Part shown: positions 25,471 through 33,022 of the stretch, in pieces | Numbering within the stretch: the first letter of the stretch is position 1 | How the letters are laid out: each line of letters opens with the position of its first letter | DNA from: a virus | Direction: 5' to 3' (one strand) | IMG/VR virus record: IMGVR_UViG_3300005253_000064 | Coordinates: 1-46,400 of that record | Length of the DNA stretch: 46,400 nt | Position numbers and translations under genes: made by a program | Notes under the pieces: generated by a model | What the model saw: the letters and a program-made list of their open reading frames with translations, nothing else | Told to the model about the DNA's origin: nothing | The model's database searches: none

Positions 25471-25712
25471 GGCTCTTTCTCCACCCACTTCGGTACATAT
25501 CCTATATTTGCGATGACTGCCTCATTATTCCCTTTCCATAAAGCGATTAATGTTTCAGTCCGTCCATTAAATACATAATTACCACATTTTTGACACCAGG
25601 CTTCTATTGAATAGCCATCCGAAATTGGCTTAAATCTAACAACATCATTACAACATGCTGATTTCATGTGGTCCGTTTCAAATCCATCTTTTCTATTTCC
25701 CATCTTTTCCAT
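25467..25712 (-). CDS. Lar-like zinc ribbon protein, 81 aa
   Basis: The core SACCNDVVRFKP ... WCQKCGNYVFNGRTETLIALW matches the layout of Lar (restriction alleviation) family ribbons: two cysteine pairs, then a Thr/Glu helix ending in Ala-x-x-Trp. In phages these can modulate type I restriction and may cooperate with the virus methyltransferase. ATG 25712 or ATG 25703 could start; the latter has GGAG at better distance. Family membership is likely, activity inferred. Confidence 0.55.
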   Translation of the reverse strand: MEKMGNRKDGFETDHMKSACCNDVVRFKPISDGYSIEAWCQKCGNYVFNGRTETLIALWKGNNEAVIANIGYVPKWVEKEP

Positions 25713-26052
25713 ACTCCGTTATATCTTTAATTTTATTAAACACTGTAAAAAATCCCCAGTGCTCAAGGTTTTTGATACTATTAATTTCTATAATTCCTTT
25801 TCGGAAGGCTTCTATGGAATCAAACCCATCTAATTTAGCTTCTGTCTCTCCTACATTTCCAAACTGTTTTGGGTAAATCTCTTTAATTAATGCTGTATAT
25901 AGCGTTTCCCTGATTTTGTTTTCGCCTCCCCTAAAGTCAATCTTTACAATATCCCCAACAACATAGTTAGGGATAAAAATCACTCTATATGTGCGCTGCT
26001 TTTGCTTGTTAAGCAATTTTTCCTTAAAATGTGTAAACAATATTGATTTCAT
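25693..26052 (-). CDS. ASCH/PUA-like domain protein, 119 aa
   Basis: The ATG at 26052 (MKSILFTHF) has GGTGA close upstream and overlaps the previous stop (ATGA); a start at 26064 is less good. The body fits an ASCH-type RNA-binding beta-barrel: KQRTYRVIFIPNYVVGDIVKID, then ALIKEIYPKQFGNVGE, GFDSIEAFRKGI and a final HWGFFTVFNKI strand. ASCH proteins bind RNA or cleave modified nucleosides; which applies here cannot be told. Confidence 0.6.
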   Translation of the reverse strand: MKSILFTHFKEKLLNKQKQRTYRVIFIPNYVVGDIVKIDFRGGENKIRETLYTALIKEIYPKQFGNVGETEAKLDGFDSIEAFRKGIIEINSIKNLEHWGFFTVFNKIKDITEYGKDGK

Positions 26053-26507
26053 TCTCTCACCCATTTTTTATAGAATGGCTCTAAAACATTCTTAATAATA
26101 ATGTATTCAATTTTTTGTCCTTCCAATGCTCTAAAGACCTTTTCAAGCTCTTTTCTATTAACAGAAATCATTTCTTCTTTAGCCACTATATTAGTATTAA
26201 GCATGGCTAACTGTTTCTCTATAGACTCGTCAAAATCAACAAACACAGTTAGTTGATCTACATTCCTAAGTTGATCCCGTGAGACTTTTACATGGGCTTC
26301 AAGGTGTTCCTTTAGAATAGTCTCAGCATTCATAAATTCCTTAGCCCAACTTGTTGTATAATCTAAAGCTGCTTTAAGATCTTTTTTTAGATTTTCCAAA
26401 TAATCTTCTCCGTTATTATGTGCAATCTGCCAAGCTGGCTTCATACATATAGTACAATGCGTTTCTTCATTGTTAAAAACATGCTTACATTTCTTTTTTT
26501 CACTCAA
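26049..26507 (-). CDS. Zinc-knuckle coiled-coil protein, 152 aa, TTG start
   Basis: The TTG at 26507 has GGTGA six bases upstream. The N-terminal CKHVF ... HCTICMKPAWQIAH provides a Cys/His site; the rest is coiled coil with a C-terminal basic helix (KNVLEPFYKKWVRE). It is the first gene after an internal terminator/promoter. Function unknown. Confidence 0.6.
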   Translation of the reverse strand: MSEKKKCKHVFNNEETHCTICMKPAWQIAHNNGEDYLENLKKDLKAALDYTTSWAKEFMNAETILKEHLEAHVKVSRDQLRNVDQLTVFVDFDESIEKQLAMLNTNIVAKEEMISVNRKELEKVFRALEGQKIEYIIIKNVLEPFYKKWVRE

Positions 26508-26512
26508 GATTT

Positions 26513-26546
26513 TTCACCTATATAATTTTATTAAAATAAAAAAAAA
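26513..26546 (-). promoter_or_regulatory. Internal T-tract terminator followed by TATA-type promoter
   Basis: Read on the - strand, nine T are followed by ATTTTAATAAAATTATATAGG and then GGTGA. The T-run would end the transcript of the radical SAM gene, and the ATTATATA stretch could recruit TBP for the genes below. The same T9-ATTTTA motif occurs at 30030-30066. Confidence 0.5.
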
Positions 26547-27299
26547 CTAAGTTAGAACTAATCTTTCACCCGTTTTAGCTTTAAATAAATTCCTTATTGA
26601 ATCTTTAAATCTGATTTTATTTTTGATCTCAGGAGGTAGATTTTGAACTTGAAAAATAATTTTTTTAATATTACTCCAGGTGTTAAAGTCAGTTTGCATG
26701 TAATTTAGCTTTCCAAGCCAAATTGATTCAGTACAATAAGGAATAACTTTCATAATTAATGGGACCGGATTTAGATCCAAAAAAGGTTCTATAGAAACGC
26801 TTGTTTTCCAGTGTGCTTTATATGCTAATATTAGCGCGCCCATTCTTTCTATGAATGGTGGTGCGCCAGGTTCATAGTGCTTAAGTATAGCGTTATTATC
26901 CGAAGTAATAGTAAAGCGAAATTGGATTTGGTCTTTGAAAGCGCCAAATATATTTATAATCTTATGTATGCATATAATAGATGGTTTTGTTGTTAACAAG
27001 ATCTCATTCTCCGCCATTACTAACTTTCTGATAACTTCAAGACATGCTGCCAGAGAGTCTTCTGTAATATCATGGGACGTAGGAAACATAATACGTCCTT
27101 TCCGCTTTCTATATTCTTTATTATACGCAGTGAGATTCAATTTCATATTTTTCCATTCTTTACTGGTGGTCCGCCCGAATCGTACAACTGCCATCCTCTT
27201 AGCATAACAATAGATACAATCGTTAGAGCAACCTAAAAAGATATTTATGTTGGAATCAGCCCACTCTTTAGTCCCGCTTGTAATCTTATTTGCTGACAT
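26547..27299 (-). CDS. Radical SAM protein, DUF5131/Gp37-like, 250 aa
   Basis: The cluster motif CSNDCIYC (C-x3-C-x2-C, about residues 23-30), followed by YAKRMA, is the 4Fe-4S site of SplB-like and DUF5131 (phage Gp37/Gp68) radical SAM enzymes. Typical later signatures are MFPTSHDIT (about 93), ILLTTKPS, RFTITSDN and the SVSIEPFLD (about 168) strand. The length is normal. Substrate unknown; members may act on nucleic acids. The ATG at 27299 is used, TTG 27302 being weaker. Confidence 0.8.
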   Translation of the reverse strand: MSANKITSGTKEWADSNINIFLGCSNDCIYCYAKRMAVVRFGRTTSKEWKNMKLNLTAYNKEYRKRKGRIMFPTSHDITEDSLAACLEVIRKLVMAENEILLTTKPSIICIHKIINIFGAFKDQIQFRFTITSDNNAILKHYEPGAPPFIERMGALILAYKAHWKTSVSIEPFLDLNPVPLIMKVIPYCTESIWLGKLNYMQTDFNTWSNIKKIIFQVQNLPPEIKNKIRFKDSIRNLFKAKTGERLVLT

Positions 27300-27444
27300 C
27301 AATCCCCGCCTTCATATCTTTTAAAACCGCTTCAAAATAGTTTATTAATCGTTGTAATACTTCTTCTTTAGTTTTCACGATTTTTTTATTCCACCACATA
27401 TCAGTCCCCTTAGTAGTCATTTTAATCTTAGCAATTCGCGTCAC
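27286..27444 (-). CDS. Small basic protein, 52 aa, GTG start
   Basis: The GTG overlaps the upstream TGA (GTGA), with AAGGTGAT at ideal spacing. The product begins MTRIAKIKMTTKGTDMWWNK and is basic with a C-terminal helix; its end overlaps the radical SAM start. It fills the gap exactly. Function unknown; nucleic-acid binding is possible from charge. Confidence 0.5.
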   Translation of the reverse strand: MTRIAKIKMTTKGTDMWWNKKIVKTKEEVLQRLINYFEAVLKDMKAGIDVSK

Positions 27445-27650
27445 TTTTTAATCACCTTCAAGCCTATAGTAAAGGTTCCATCTTTAGTATAATAATGGCA
27501 ATAAACGGGTTCAATCTCAGCTTTATTCATATTACTCAAAAGTTCCTTAACTTCTTCTTCCTTTCCAGAATGTATAACAGTCACCACGTCAGCTAAATCT
27601 AAATCTGAATCTATTTCTTCTTTAGTGGGATCAGTTATAATCTCAATTAT
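27441..27650 (-). CDS. Small acidic protein, 69 aa, AUA start
   Basis: ATA at 27650 overlaps the previous TAA as ATAA. No ATG, GTG or TTG lies before the middle of the frame, yet the codons read as protein: (M)IEIITDPTKEEIDSDLDLADVVTVIHSG ..., ending FTIGLKVIKK. The ribosome site is weak (GAGG thirteen bases upstream). An alpha/beta protein of unknown role. Confidence 0.55.
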   Translation of the reverse strand: MIEIITDPTKEEIDSDLDLADVVTVIHSGKEEEVKELLSNMNKAEIEPVYCHYYTKDGTFTIGLKVIKK

Positions 27651-27943
27651 TTTTGTAATTTTTCCTCAACTCCTTTAAATCCATTACATTCTTCTAACCA
27701 TGTAGGATCAAAACTTAAGGGATGATTAAACCATCCATTTTTTATTCCATGTGGATCTCCCCTTACTTTAATCCCATCTGTGTGGATTTGTAGCGGTGCT
27801 GATCTCCCCACACTTGCAAACATTCCCATCAATTTAGCCATAGGATTATTATGAATTTCCTTAAAGGCTGGATGGTGACATGATATATTAGCATTTCCAG
27901 GTATATCCCTACTATAACTACATTCAAAACAATTTGGTTTCAC
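27647..27943 (-). CDS. Cys/His protein, 98 aa, GTG start
   Basis: Begins MKPNCFECSYSRDIPGNANISCHHPAF, a C-x2-C ... C-H-H zinc pattern often seen at the N-terminus of small phage proteins. A Gly/Pro-rich middle (GDPHGIKNGWFNHP) and a C-terminal WLEECNGF follow. The GTG overlaps the upstream TGA (GTGA). Function unknown. Confidence 0.6.
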   Translation of the reverse strand: MKPNCFECSYSRDIPGNANISCHHPAFKEIHNNPMAKLMGMFASVGRSAPLQIHTDGIKVRGDPHGIKNGWFNHPLSFDPTWLEECNGFKGVEEKLQK

Positions 27944-28107
27944 TTTTCAATCAACTCCTTTATGTGCTTAAATTTAGAATAAGGCATAGAGTCATGTAAA
28001 AGATTAAGGATTCTCTCACGTTCTTCTGCAATACCCTCTTCAATTCCTTCCCCTCTCCTTTCAGCGTCATAATCAGACTTAGCATCCATCTGGTCTTCAT
28101 AGCTCAT
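27940..28107 (-). CDS. Small charged helical protein, 55 aa
   Basis: Begins MSYEDQMDAKSDYDAERRGEG; helical with Glu/Arg-rich centre and IKELIEK end. Overlaps both neighbours by four bases. The opening MSY is shared with the next upstream gene, which may only reflect composition. No family was recognised. Confidence 0.5.
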   Translation of the reverse strand: MSYEDQMDAKSDYDAERRGEGIEEGIAEERERILNLLHDSMPYSKFKHIKELIEK

Positions 28108-28280
28108 TTCCGTCTAGCCTCCCATTTCTTTTCTTTTCTTTTTAATCTAATATTTGTTTCAGAATCAAAAGGTAATTCATTTTTACTCCATCCCATCACT
28201 TCTCGCAAATCGTCAAGAACATCTTTAATAATTCTTTGTTCTGTTTCTCTCATTAATTCTGCTGTTTCTTTATAACTCAT
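28104..28280 (-). CDS. Small charged helical protein, 58 aa
   Basis: Begins MSYKETAELMRETEQ and ends in a very basic stretch (RLKRKEKKWEARRK). The start follows the upstream stop by two bases, and the stop overlaps the next ATG (ATGA). Possible nucleic-acid-binding tail; otherwise unknown. Confidence 0.5.
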   Translation of the reverse strand: MSYKETAELMRETEQRIIKDVLDDLREVMGWSKNELPFDSETNIRLKRKEKKWEARRK

Positions 28281-28282
28281 CT

Positions 28283-28705
28283 TTAAGCACCACCTTTCTT
28301 TCCATGTGTAGCGAATTCAATCTTCTCTTCAAACAAGTGTTCCAGCATTTTAGTAAAGAATCGCAATTCTCCACCCTTAAAATTTTTTCCGTAGTCACCT
28401 ATATTTATCCATATTGCTTTTTGGTCCACAGCCCATTTTATGCTTATTGAGGTGGAAACTCCGTCCTTACGCTTATGAACTGTTTTCCATTCCGTTTCAT
28501 TATGTTCAAGTACTTCCAAAATGCTGCCTAACTCTATAAGGCTTATATTAACAACCTTTCCTTCATTAAGACTGGGCTTCTCCCAAACACCATTTTGCTT
28601 CACCTTAATCATACGTACAAATATGCTGGGATCTGTCATTGAACTACTATTCATAAGCATTGCGTTTTTCTGTCCAAAAAAGCTAATACTATGCTGGTCC
28701 GCCAT
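28283..28705 (-). CDS. Hypothetical beta-rich protein, 140 aa
   Basis: GGAGACTTC precedes the ATG. A beta-rich protein with IFVRMIKVKQNGVWEKP, TSISIKWAVDQKAIWINIGDY and a final helix (GGELRFFTKMLEHLFEEK). The layout of strands plus a long helix, with a Lys/Gly tail, is like some single-strand nucleic-acid-binding proteins. That is a guess; no family was recognised. Confidence 0.55.
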   Translation of the reverse strand: MADQHSISFFGQKNAMLMNSSSMTDPSIFVRMIKVKQNGVWEKPSLNEGKVVNISLIELGSILEVLEHNETEWKTVHKRKDGVSTSISIKWAVDQKAIWINIGDYGKNFKGGELRFFTKMLEHLFEEKIEFATHGKKGGA

Positions 28706-28707
28706 AT

Positions 28708-29016
28708 TCAGAAGTCTCCTCTTTCAAGTGCGTCATCAACCATCATATCTGCTATAGATTGATGATCATCATCCTTCTTGGATTCGGATTTCGAGTCGGT
28801 TGTTCCGGCAGCCACTAATCCGTCTTGGGCTGGGTGCTCAACCACAGCAACCCCTTTCTCGCCAGAATCCAATTCGAATTCATTTAGATATTTTATTATG
28901 TGTTCCTTCAGTTCTTTCCAAAAGCGTTTATGCACAGAAAAATCAATCATCATTTCATTAGTAGTGCGGTCCATCAATTGGACAAATACCCAACCGTTTT
29001 TCTCCCAAATCTTCAT
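28708..29016 (-). CDS. Small protein with acidic tail, 102 aa
   Basis: Overlaps the upstream stop (ATGA). A compact N-terminal domain (KNGWVFVQLMDRTTNEMMIDFSVHK) with a helix is followed by an acidic tail (KSESKKDDDHQS ... DDALERGDF). An acidic C-terminus next to a possible nucleic-acid binder is a usual trait of virus single-strand-binding systems. This is inference only. Confidence 0.5.
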   Translation of the reverse strand: MKIWEKNGWVFVQLMDRTTNEMMIDFSVHKRFWKELKEHIIKYLNEFELDSGEKGVAVVEHPAQDGLVAAGTTDSKSESKKDDDHQSIADMMVDDALERGDF

Positions 29017-29999
29017 TTTGGCGTTTCCCCAGACGTTTCTTGCTTATTTGGATCTTCCTTTTTTTCTTTAACTTTAAAAATAGGAACTTTTGTTCTAATA
29101 GCTTCCTTCATAGCTTCCTTAACTTCTTCTGGTGTTATTTCCTTAACTGTTATTAATGGAGAGGTGTTCAATTCTTCCAATAATTCATTCTTAATATTAT
29201 CTTTCATGGGTTCTTCTTTTTTCATTCTCTCTGTGACCTTAACTAAAAGGCGATGTTCATTCTTAACAGTTTTTCCAGGTGAAAATAATGTTTTATAGCC
29301 ATGTGTGATTAAATATTTGTCTATTAGACTTAGTGCATAGCTTTTTCCACTCATAGGTTTTCCATCCGCAACTATAGAGAAATCATAATTTTCCAGATTT
29401 TCTTCTTTCTCCATAAAAGCTTCTCCTTTCTTATCAACGTATTTTTGAAGTTCAGCTATATATTTTTGATGGATCTTTCCAAGTTCAAAACAAATTTCCT
29501 TAACAGAGTTTGCATGATATACTGGTAAAAAGCCAATTCTTTCAAGTATTCCCCACATCATGTCTTCAAGGGGATTAGCATCACCCATTCTATAGCTATA
29601 GGCTTGCATAGGGCGGTTTGCTTTTATTTCTCTTGGAATTTCATTATATTCCTTCTCAGCGTACTCTCCACCGCCAAATGAAACTTCTTTTTTTAGGCTC
29701 TCATTCTCATTAGTAAGCTGTCTAATTTGGTCATCTGCCAGTTTAATTACCCTATTCTTACTCTCTATTTCTTTTATTCTTCTGGCTTCCATCCGTTCTA
29801 ATGTCTTCTTTACTGTCAATGGAAGTGGGCTAACAAACTCTTTTTCAAAAGCATCATTAGCATTAGCACCAGCCCATAACTCATTTTCTTCCATATATTT
29901 CTTTTCTTCAGCTTTCCATAGGTCTAACTCCTCTTTACTTGCGGGAGATGCGCCTTTAAACTCTTCTTCTTTTTCTTCTTTTTCTTCTTTTTTATCCAT
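29013..29999 (-). CDS. Coiled-coil protein with P-loop-like motif, 328 aa
   Basis: Starts with a Lys/Glu-rich disordered stretch, then coiled coil (about residues 65-105). The central region contains FSIVADGKPMSGKSYALSLI (about 208-227), which matches Walker A (G-x4-GKS); YKTLFSPGKT follows. No clear Walker B was found, so it may be an incomplete ATPase or a gripping protein for replication or recombination. The tail is again charged. CGGAG before the ATG; it is the first gene after an internal terminator-promoter. Confidence 0.6.
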   Translation of the reverse strand: MDKKEEKEEKEEEFKGASPASKEELDLWKAEEKKYMEENELWAGANANDAFEKEFVSPLPLTVKKTLERMEARRIKEIESKNRVIKLADDQIRQLTNENESLKKEVSFGGGEYAEKEYNEIPREIKANRPMQAYSYRMGDANPLEDMMWGILERIGFLPVYHANSVKEICFELGKIHQKYIAELQKYVDKKGEAFMEKEENLENYDFSIVADGKPMSGKSYALSLIDKYLITHGYKTLFSPGKTVKNEHRLLVKVTERMKKEEPMKDNIKNELLEELNTSPLITVKEITPEEVKEAMKEAIRTKVPIFKVKEKKEDPNKQETSGETPK

Positions 30000-30029
30000 T
30001 TTTTTTACAACTCCGGGAATGACAGTTTA

Positions 30030-30066
30030 ACCCATCTAATCCCCATTATATAAAATAAAAAAAAAT
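30030..30066 (-). promoter_or_regulatory. Internal T-tract terminator plus TATA box
   Basis: On the - strand, nine T are followed by ATTTTATATAATGGGG. This separates the 30068-33549 part of the operon from the 29999 gene. It closely resembles the site at 26513-26546. The TATATAA element lies about 40-50 bases before the next ATG, leaving a short leader with CGGAG. Confidence 0.5.
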
Positions 30067-30067
30067 T

Positions 30068-30331
30068 TTAATTATACCAGGTAAATTGTTTATTTAATTC
30101 TGGAAATATCGCAGCAGCAATGTGTTTATCTAACTTAGTCCCCCATTCTTTTACGGTCCGCCATTCTTCATTATGGCTTGTACCACCAACAATACCAATG
30201 TAAACAGTCCAATCTCCTACGGTTCTATTGACAGAAGCGACAACTAAGATATACATATCTAAAGGTACAATCCTATAGTAATGATTCTTAGCTTCTACTT
30301 CAAAACTGCCATCATAGCTTACTTTACTCAT
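30068..30331 (-). CDS. Hypothetical beta-rich protein, 87 aa
   Basis: Strand-rich sequence (GSFEVEAKNHYYRIVPLDMYILVVASV; WTVYIGIVGG) with a C-terminal helical segment. The start overlaps the upstream stop (ATGA). No family was recognised; a small barrel fold is possible. Confidence 0.55.
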   Translation of the reverse strand: MSKVSYDGSFEVEAKNHYYRIVPLDMYILVVASVNRTVGDWTVYIGIVGGTSHNEEWRTVKEWGTKLDKHIAAAIFPELNKQFTWYN

Positions 30332-30477
30332 TTCTTTAACATCTCCAATATTTCTTTTAGTAATTTAAATGATTGAAGCCTATAGCATACTTCCATGTGT
30401 GCATTTGCTTTCGCAGCGCTTGACATTTCAAGGTATTTATTGCAGTAAGGGCAGGTTTTTTTTTCCTTTTTACTCAT
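30328..30477 (-). CDS. Small C2HC zinc-finger protein, 49 aa
   Basis: MSKKEKKTCPYCNKYLEMSS ... NAHMEVC gives C-x2-C-x14-H-x3-C, close to UBZ4-type fingers. A helical tail (LLKEILEMLKK) follows. It overlaps both neighbours (eight bases upstream, four downstream). The upstream protein has a similar N-terminal finger (CEFCGKEF ... HYPHC), so the two may be related modules. Confidence 0.55.
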   Translation of the reverse strand: MSKKEKKTCPYCNKYLEMSSAAKANAHMEVCYRLQSFKLLKEILEMLKK

Positions 30478-31273
30478 TATCTGCAATCACCGAATTCTTT
30501 ATTAAAACCCAACTGTCTATTATAAAGGTCTGTGGTTTTGCGCCGTCTCCTTTATTGCTCTCATCAGTAGCACTATGCACCGTTGATTTAGGAATCCATG
30601 CTTCCTTTCCAGTAGCAAAACTAAGTTGGAATGCTTTTTCAGTAGCAATCAATATTGTAGCTTTTAATTGTCGGGTATGTTCTGGAAGTGTGTCATCATC
30701 TTTATAAGAAATTACTTCTGTGGGTGCTTGCTCTTCTTGTTTCAGTTCTTCATAATTTTGCAAATCAGCGTCATCTTGGGTTTGCGGTACTGGTTTCGCA
30801 GGGACCAATTTAAAGCCAGGATCAACTTTTCCAATTTCTTTAATTCGATCCTGGTCTGTTATTTTTCCACTCTGTGTTATCTCTATAAGGTCCGCCATTC
30901 CAACATTAAGTGCAATTAATTGCTGTAATATCTCTGTATGGGTGGTGAATGAGTTTCCAGCGTTATTCCTCAATTCTTCCATTGTTTTATTTAAGTTTCT
31001 TAATTCTACTTGTATCCCCGTAAAGCTGTCTATAATAATACCAATCTGAAGTCCTAATCCTTCGGTCCATGCCCAAAAACGGTCTGGTGTAATCTTCAAG
31101 CCTTCTCTAACTTCAAGAACTTGCGTTTTTCCTGCTTCATGTATGTTTTCACCAGAAGCTATTTTCGCGTCTGCTTCTAAGGTCATTTTCCTAACTGGAC
31201 AGTGAGGATAATGGTTTGCTACAGCTTTAAACTCCTTTCCGCAAAATTCACACAATTCTTTATCCGTTACCAT
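30470..31273 (-). CDS. Zinc-finger N-terminal protein, 267 aa
   Basis: The N-terminal finger CEFCGKEFKAVANHYPHCPVR (C-x2-C-x9-H-x3-C type) precedes a helical middle (GIQVELRNLNKTMEELRNNA) and an acidic linker. The C-terminal domain (about 200-267) has LKATILIATEKAFQLSF ... AWIPKSTVHS ... VLIKNSV, a beta layout with an AWIPKS phrase that I associate with small phage DNA-metabolism proteins. Role not known; a single-strand-binding or recombination accessory is possible. Confidence 0.6.
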   Translation of the reverse strand: MVTDKELCEFCGKEFKAVANHYPHCPVRKMTLEADAKIASGENIHEAGKTQVLEVREGLKITPDRFWAWTEGLGLQIGIIIDSFTGIQVELRNLNKTMEELRNNAGNSFTTHTEILQQLIALNVGMADLIEITQSGKITDQDRIKEIGKVDPGFKLVPAKPVPQTQDDADLQNYEELKQEEQAPTEVISYKDDDTLPEHTRQLKATILIATEKAFQLSFATGKEAWIPKSTVHSATDESNKGDGAKPQTFIIDSWVLIKNSVIADNE

Positions 31274-31502
31274 TTTTCACACCTTTTTTATCGTCTATTT
31301 TCTTTAATTTAGTCATTAACTCTTCATCTTGCATCATTTTTAGCGACATATTTGTTATAAAAGCTCTCGTTTCTGTTAATTCTGGATTATCTAAGTTCAA
31401 TATTTCTTTAGCAACTGAAGCTAAATTATCTATAATTTTAGGATTGTCATCTATATGTTTCTTAAACTTAACAAATTCTTTTTCCGCTTCTTCTTTATCC
31501 AT
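31260..31502 (-). CDS. Helical protein, 80 aa
   Basis: The ATG at 31502 has GGTG nine bases upstream and was preferred to GTG 31514. All-helical and charged (KEEAEKEFVKFKKHIDD; MSLKMMQDEELMTKLKKI). Overlaps its downstream neighbour by 14 bases. No recognised family. Confidence 0.55.
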   Translation of the reverse strand: MDKEEAEKEFVKFKKHIDDNPKIIDNLASVAKEILNLDNPELTETRAFITNMSLKMMQDEELMTKLKKIDDKKGVKNGNG

Positions 31503-31707
31503 TCTTTTTCGCACCTTTTGCTGCTAATAACATTTTGATTTTTGTTATCCACCATCTACAGCGGGGAATTGAGTCTTTCCATTCTTCCAAGTCTTCTAAG
31601 AGCTGCACATATTTACCAATCGGAGTCAGTCCATTATCTACAGCGAATACAATGGTTTCATACGTTCCCTGCGGTAAATTTATCTTAATTTCCTTTATAG
31701 GAATTAT
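31495..31707 (-). CDS. Small protein, 70 aa, AUA start
   Basis: ATA 31707 overlaps the previous TAA as ATAA, and GGAG lies eight bases upstream. There is no conventional start before mid-frame, but the codons read as protein: (M)IPIKEIKINLPQGTYETIVFAV ... VQLLEDLEEWKDSIP ... WWITKIKMLL. An alpha/beta protein. Missed by start-codon-based ORF finding because of the AUA. Confidence 0.6.
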   Translation of the reverse strand: MIPIKEIKINLPQGTYETIVFAVDNGLTPIGKYVQLLEDLEEWKDSIPRCRWWITKIKMLLAAKGAKKNG

Positions 31708-31871
31708 TTATCACTCTCCTTTATTTTTCCATCAGTTGTTTCTAAGCTATGATATTCTTCATGGGATATACGTTCCAAACTAAAATATTCAAGACAGTAG
31801 CCACATTTTTCTGGAACACCAGAAGTTGTAGCCATACCATACCCACACTGTTTACATTTGAACGCAAACAT
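31704..31871 (-). CDS. Rubredoxin-like zinc ribbon protein, 55 aa
   Basis: MFAFKCKQCGYGMATTSGVP ... KCGYCLEYF has two C-x2-C knuckles with a short loop, like archaeal ribbon-helix proteins and rubredoxin-like domains. An acidic tail follows. The ATG overlaps the preceding TAA (TAATG). Confidence 0.6.
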   Translation of the reverse strand: MFAFKCKQCGYGMATTSGVPEKCGYCLEYFSLERISHEEYHSLETTDGKIKESDK

Positions 31872-32095
31872 TATTTATTCACCTCATAATAGCAACCTTC
31901 AAAAGTCTTCATTAAAGATCCTTTCTCTAATTTATGGATTGCAAAAATAATGTAATCTCCGAAGTCAAGTCTCGTCTTGCATTCCGTGCAGTCAAACATA
32001 GCGCCTACGATGGCATCTACTATATGTTCAAGCTTTCCGCCGCATTTCGGGCATTTGCTATATTTGGTCAGATAAAACGCTTTTACGTTGCTCAT
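31871..32095 (-). CDS. Zinc ribbon protein, 74 aa
   Basis: The ATG at 32095 (MSNVKAFYL) follows GGAGAGATAACC; a longer start at 32152 would run into the upstream gene. The ribbon is KCPKCGGKLEHIV ... MFDCTECKTRLDFGDY, four cysteines in the classic two-knuckle form. Probable RNA- or DNA-binding accessory. Confidence 0.6.
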   Translation of the reverse strand: MSNVKAFYLTKYSKCPKCGGKLEHIVDAIVGAMFDCTECKTRLDFGDYIIFAIHKLEKGSLMKTFEGCYYEVNK

Positions 32096-32097
32096 GG

Positions 32098-32487
32098 TTA
32101 TCTCTCCTTTATATTTAGTCTTGGTGTTCCTTCCGCTGTTATATCTTCCCATGCTTCTGGGTGTTTTTCCTTAATGATCTTCTTGGCGTCCTTAGAGATA
32201 ACATCAATCGTAGTGGTTTTAATCTCTTCTTTAATAAACATTTTAGCCAGATCCTTATGATACATTTTCAGCATGGCTATATCAAATGACTTAGGAATAA
32301 CCAGTTTAACTGATTCGAATATTTCATTTGTTAAATAGTTCATTTCATTGTCAATCATAACTCCCCTAACTTCTTCTTTATAGCGATCCATTTCCTCAGT
32401 ATCATTTTTAATTCTCCGCTTAAGCGCCTGGATCTTCACACAGAGATCTGAAACAACTTGCTCTGGTGGTGGAATCTTAGCGTTCAA
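32098..32487 (-). CDS. Hypothetical protein with coiled coil, 129 aa, TTG start
   Basis: The TTG at 32487 has GAGGTG seven bases upstream; a TTG at 32508 and an ATA at 32490 are alternatives. The coiled coil VKIQALKRRIKNDTEEMDRYKEEV is followed by an alpha/beta domain (FESVKLVIPKSFDIAMLKM ... KDAKKIIKEKHPEAWEDIT). The EAWEDIT phrase is near its C-terminus. Its length and shape resemble phage host-nuclease inhibitor (Gam-like) proteins, but I cannot confirm it. Confidence 0.5.
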   Translation of the reverse strand: MNAKIPPPEQVVSDLCVKIQALKRRIKNDTEEMDRYKEEVRGVMIDNEMNYLTNEIFESVKLVIPKSFDIAMLKMYHKDLAKMFIKEEIKTTTIDVISKDAKKIIKEKHPEAWEDITAEGTPRLNIKER

Positions 32488-32767
32488 TATAAAACACCTC
32501 ACCTTCAATGGCTTTAAATACCAGTTCCATCAATGACCACACCCGTTCACCTCTCAACGTAATACAAATCTTACGTCCCAATCCCCTGCCAGTGATCTTT
32601 ATTAGTTTGGCATCTAATAAAGCGCGTTTAACTCTAAAGAATGCGTTATAATAGGAATCTTCCCTAAACTTCACATAAAAGAGTTTAAGCGTAATTTTAC
32701 CGCGTTCCGGGATTGAACTTAAAAGGCGTAGGGTACTATAAAACCCTGTTTTGTTTAATAAATTCAT
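32477..32767 (-). CDS. Winged-helix DNA-binding protein, 96 aa
   Basis: Helix-turn-helix plus wing: LRLLSSIPERGKITLKLFY ... YYNAFFRVKRALLDAKLI (recognition helix), then ITGRGLGRKICITLRGERVW (wing). Early in its operon, it is a candidate transcription regulator. The ATG overlaps the upstream TGA (ATGA). Confidence 0.7.
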   Translation of the reverse strand: MNLLNKTGFYSTLRLLSSIPERGKITLKLFYVKFREDSYYNAFFRVKRALLDAKLIKITGRGLGRKICITLRGERVWSLMELVFKAIEGEVFYIER

Positions 32768-32931
32768 TTTTGATCCTCTTTTTTTATTTTGTAAGTTTCT
32801 AAAGCCTGGTTGATAACTTCTTCTATACTTACGGTACGATCTTCTGATACTGATGCATTTAATGCATGCTGTTTATACCAAGAATGAAGTCCTTTATCAA
32901 TCCAGATACTTTTCTTGTTTTTTCTACTCAT
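32764..32931 (-). CDS. Small regulator-like protein, 55 aa
   Basis: Begins MSRKNKKSIWIDKGLHSWYKQH. A short strand (KSIWID) is followed by two helices (LHSWYKQHAL; SIEEVINQALETYK). This is the RHH arrangement, with IEEVINQAL in the place of the second helix. Spacing to both neighbours is coupled. Not in typical ORF size range. Confidence 0.55.
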   Translation of the reverse strand: MSRKNKKSIWIDKGLHSWYKQHALNASVSEDRTVSIEEVINQALETYKIKKEDQK

Positions 32932-33022
32932 AATTTTCACATTTAGAAATGTAGATTTTTTTAAAGTTCTACAAATAGATAAAAGAAAAAAAAGAATTTA
33001 AACTTAACAGTGTGTAAATTTA

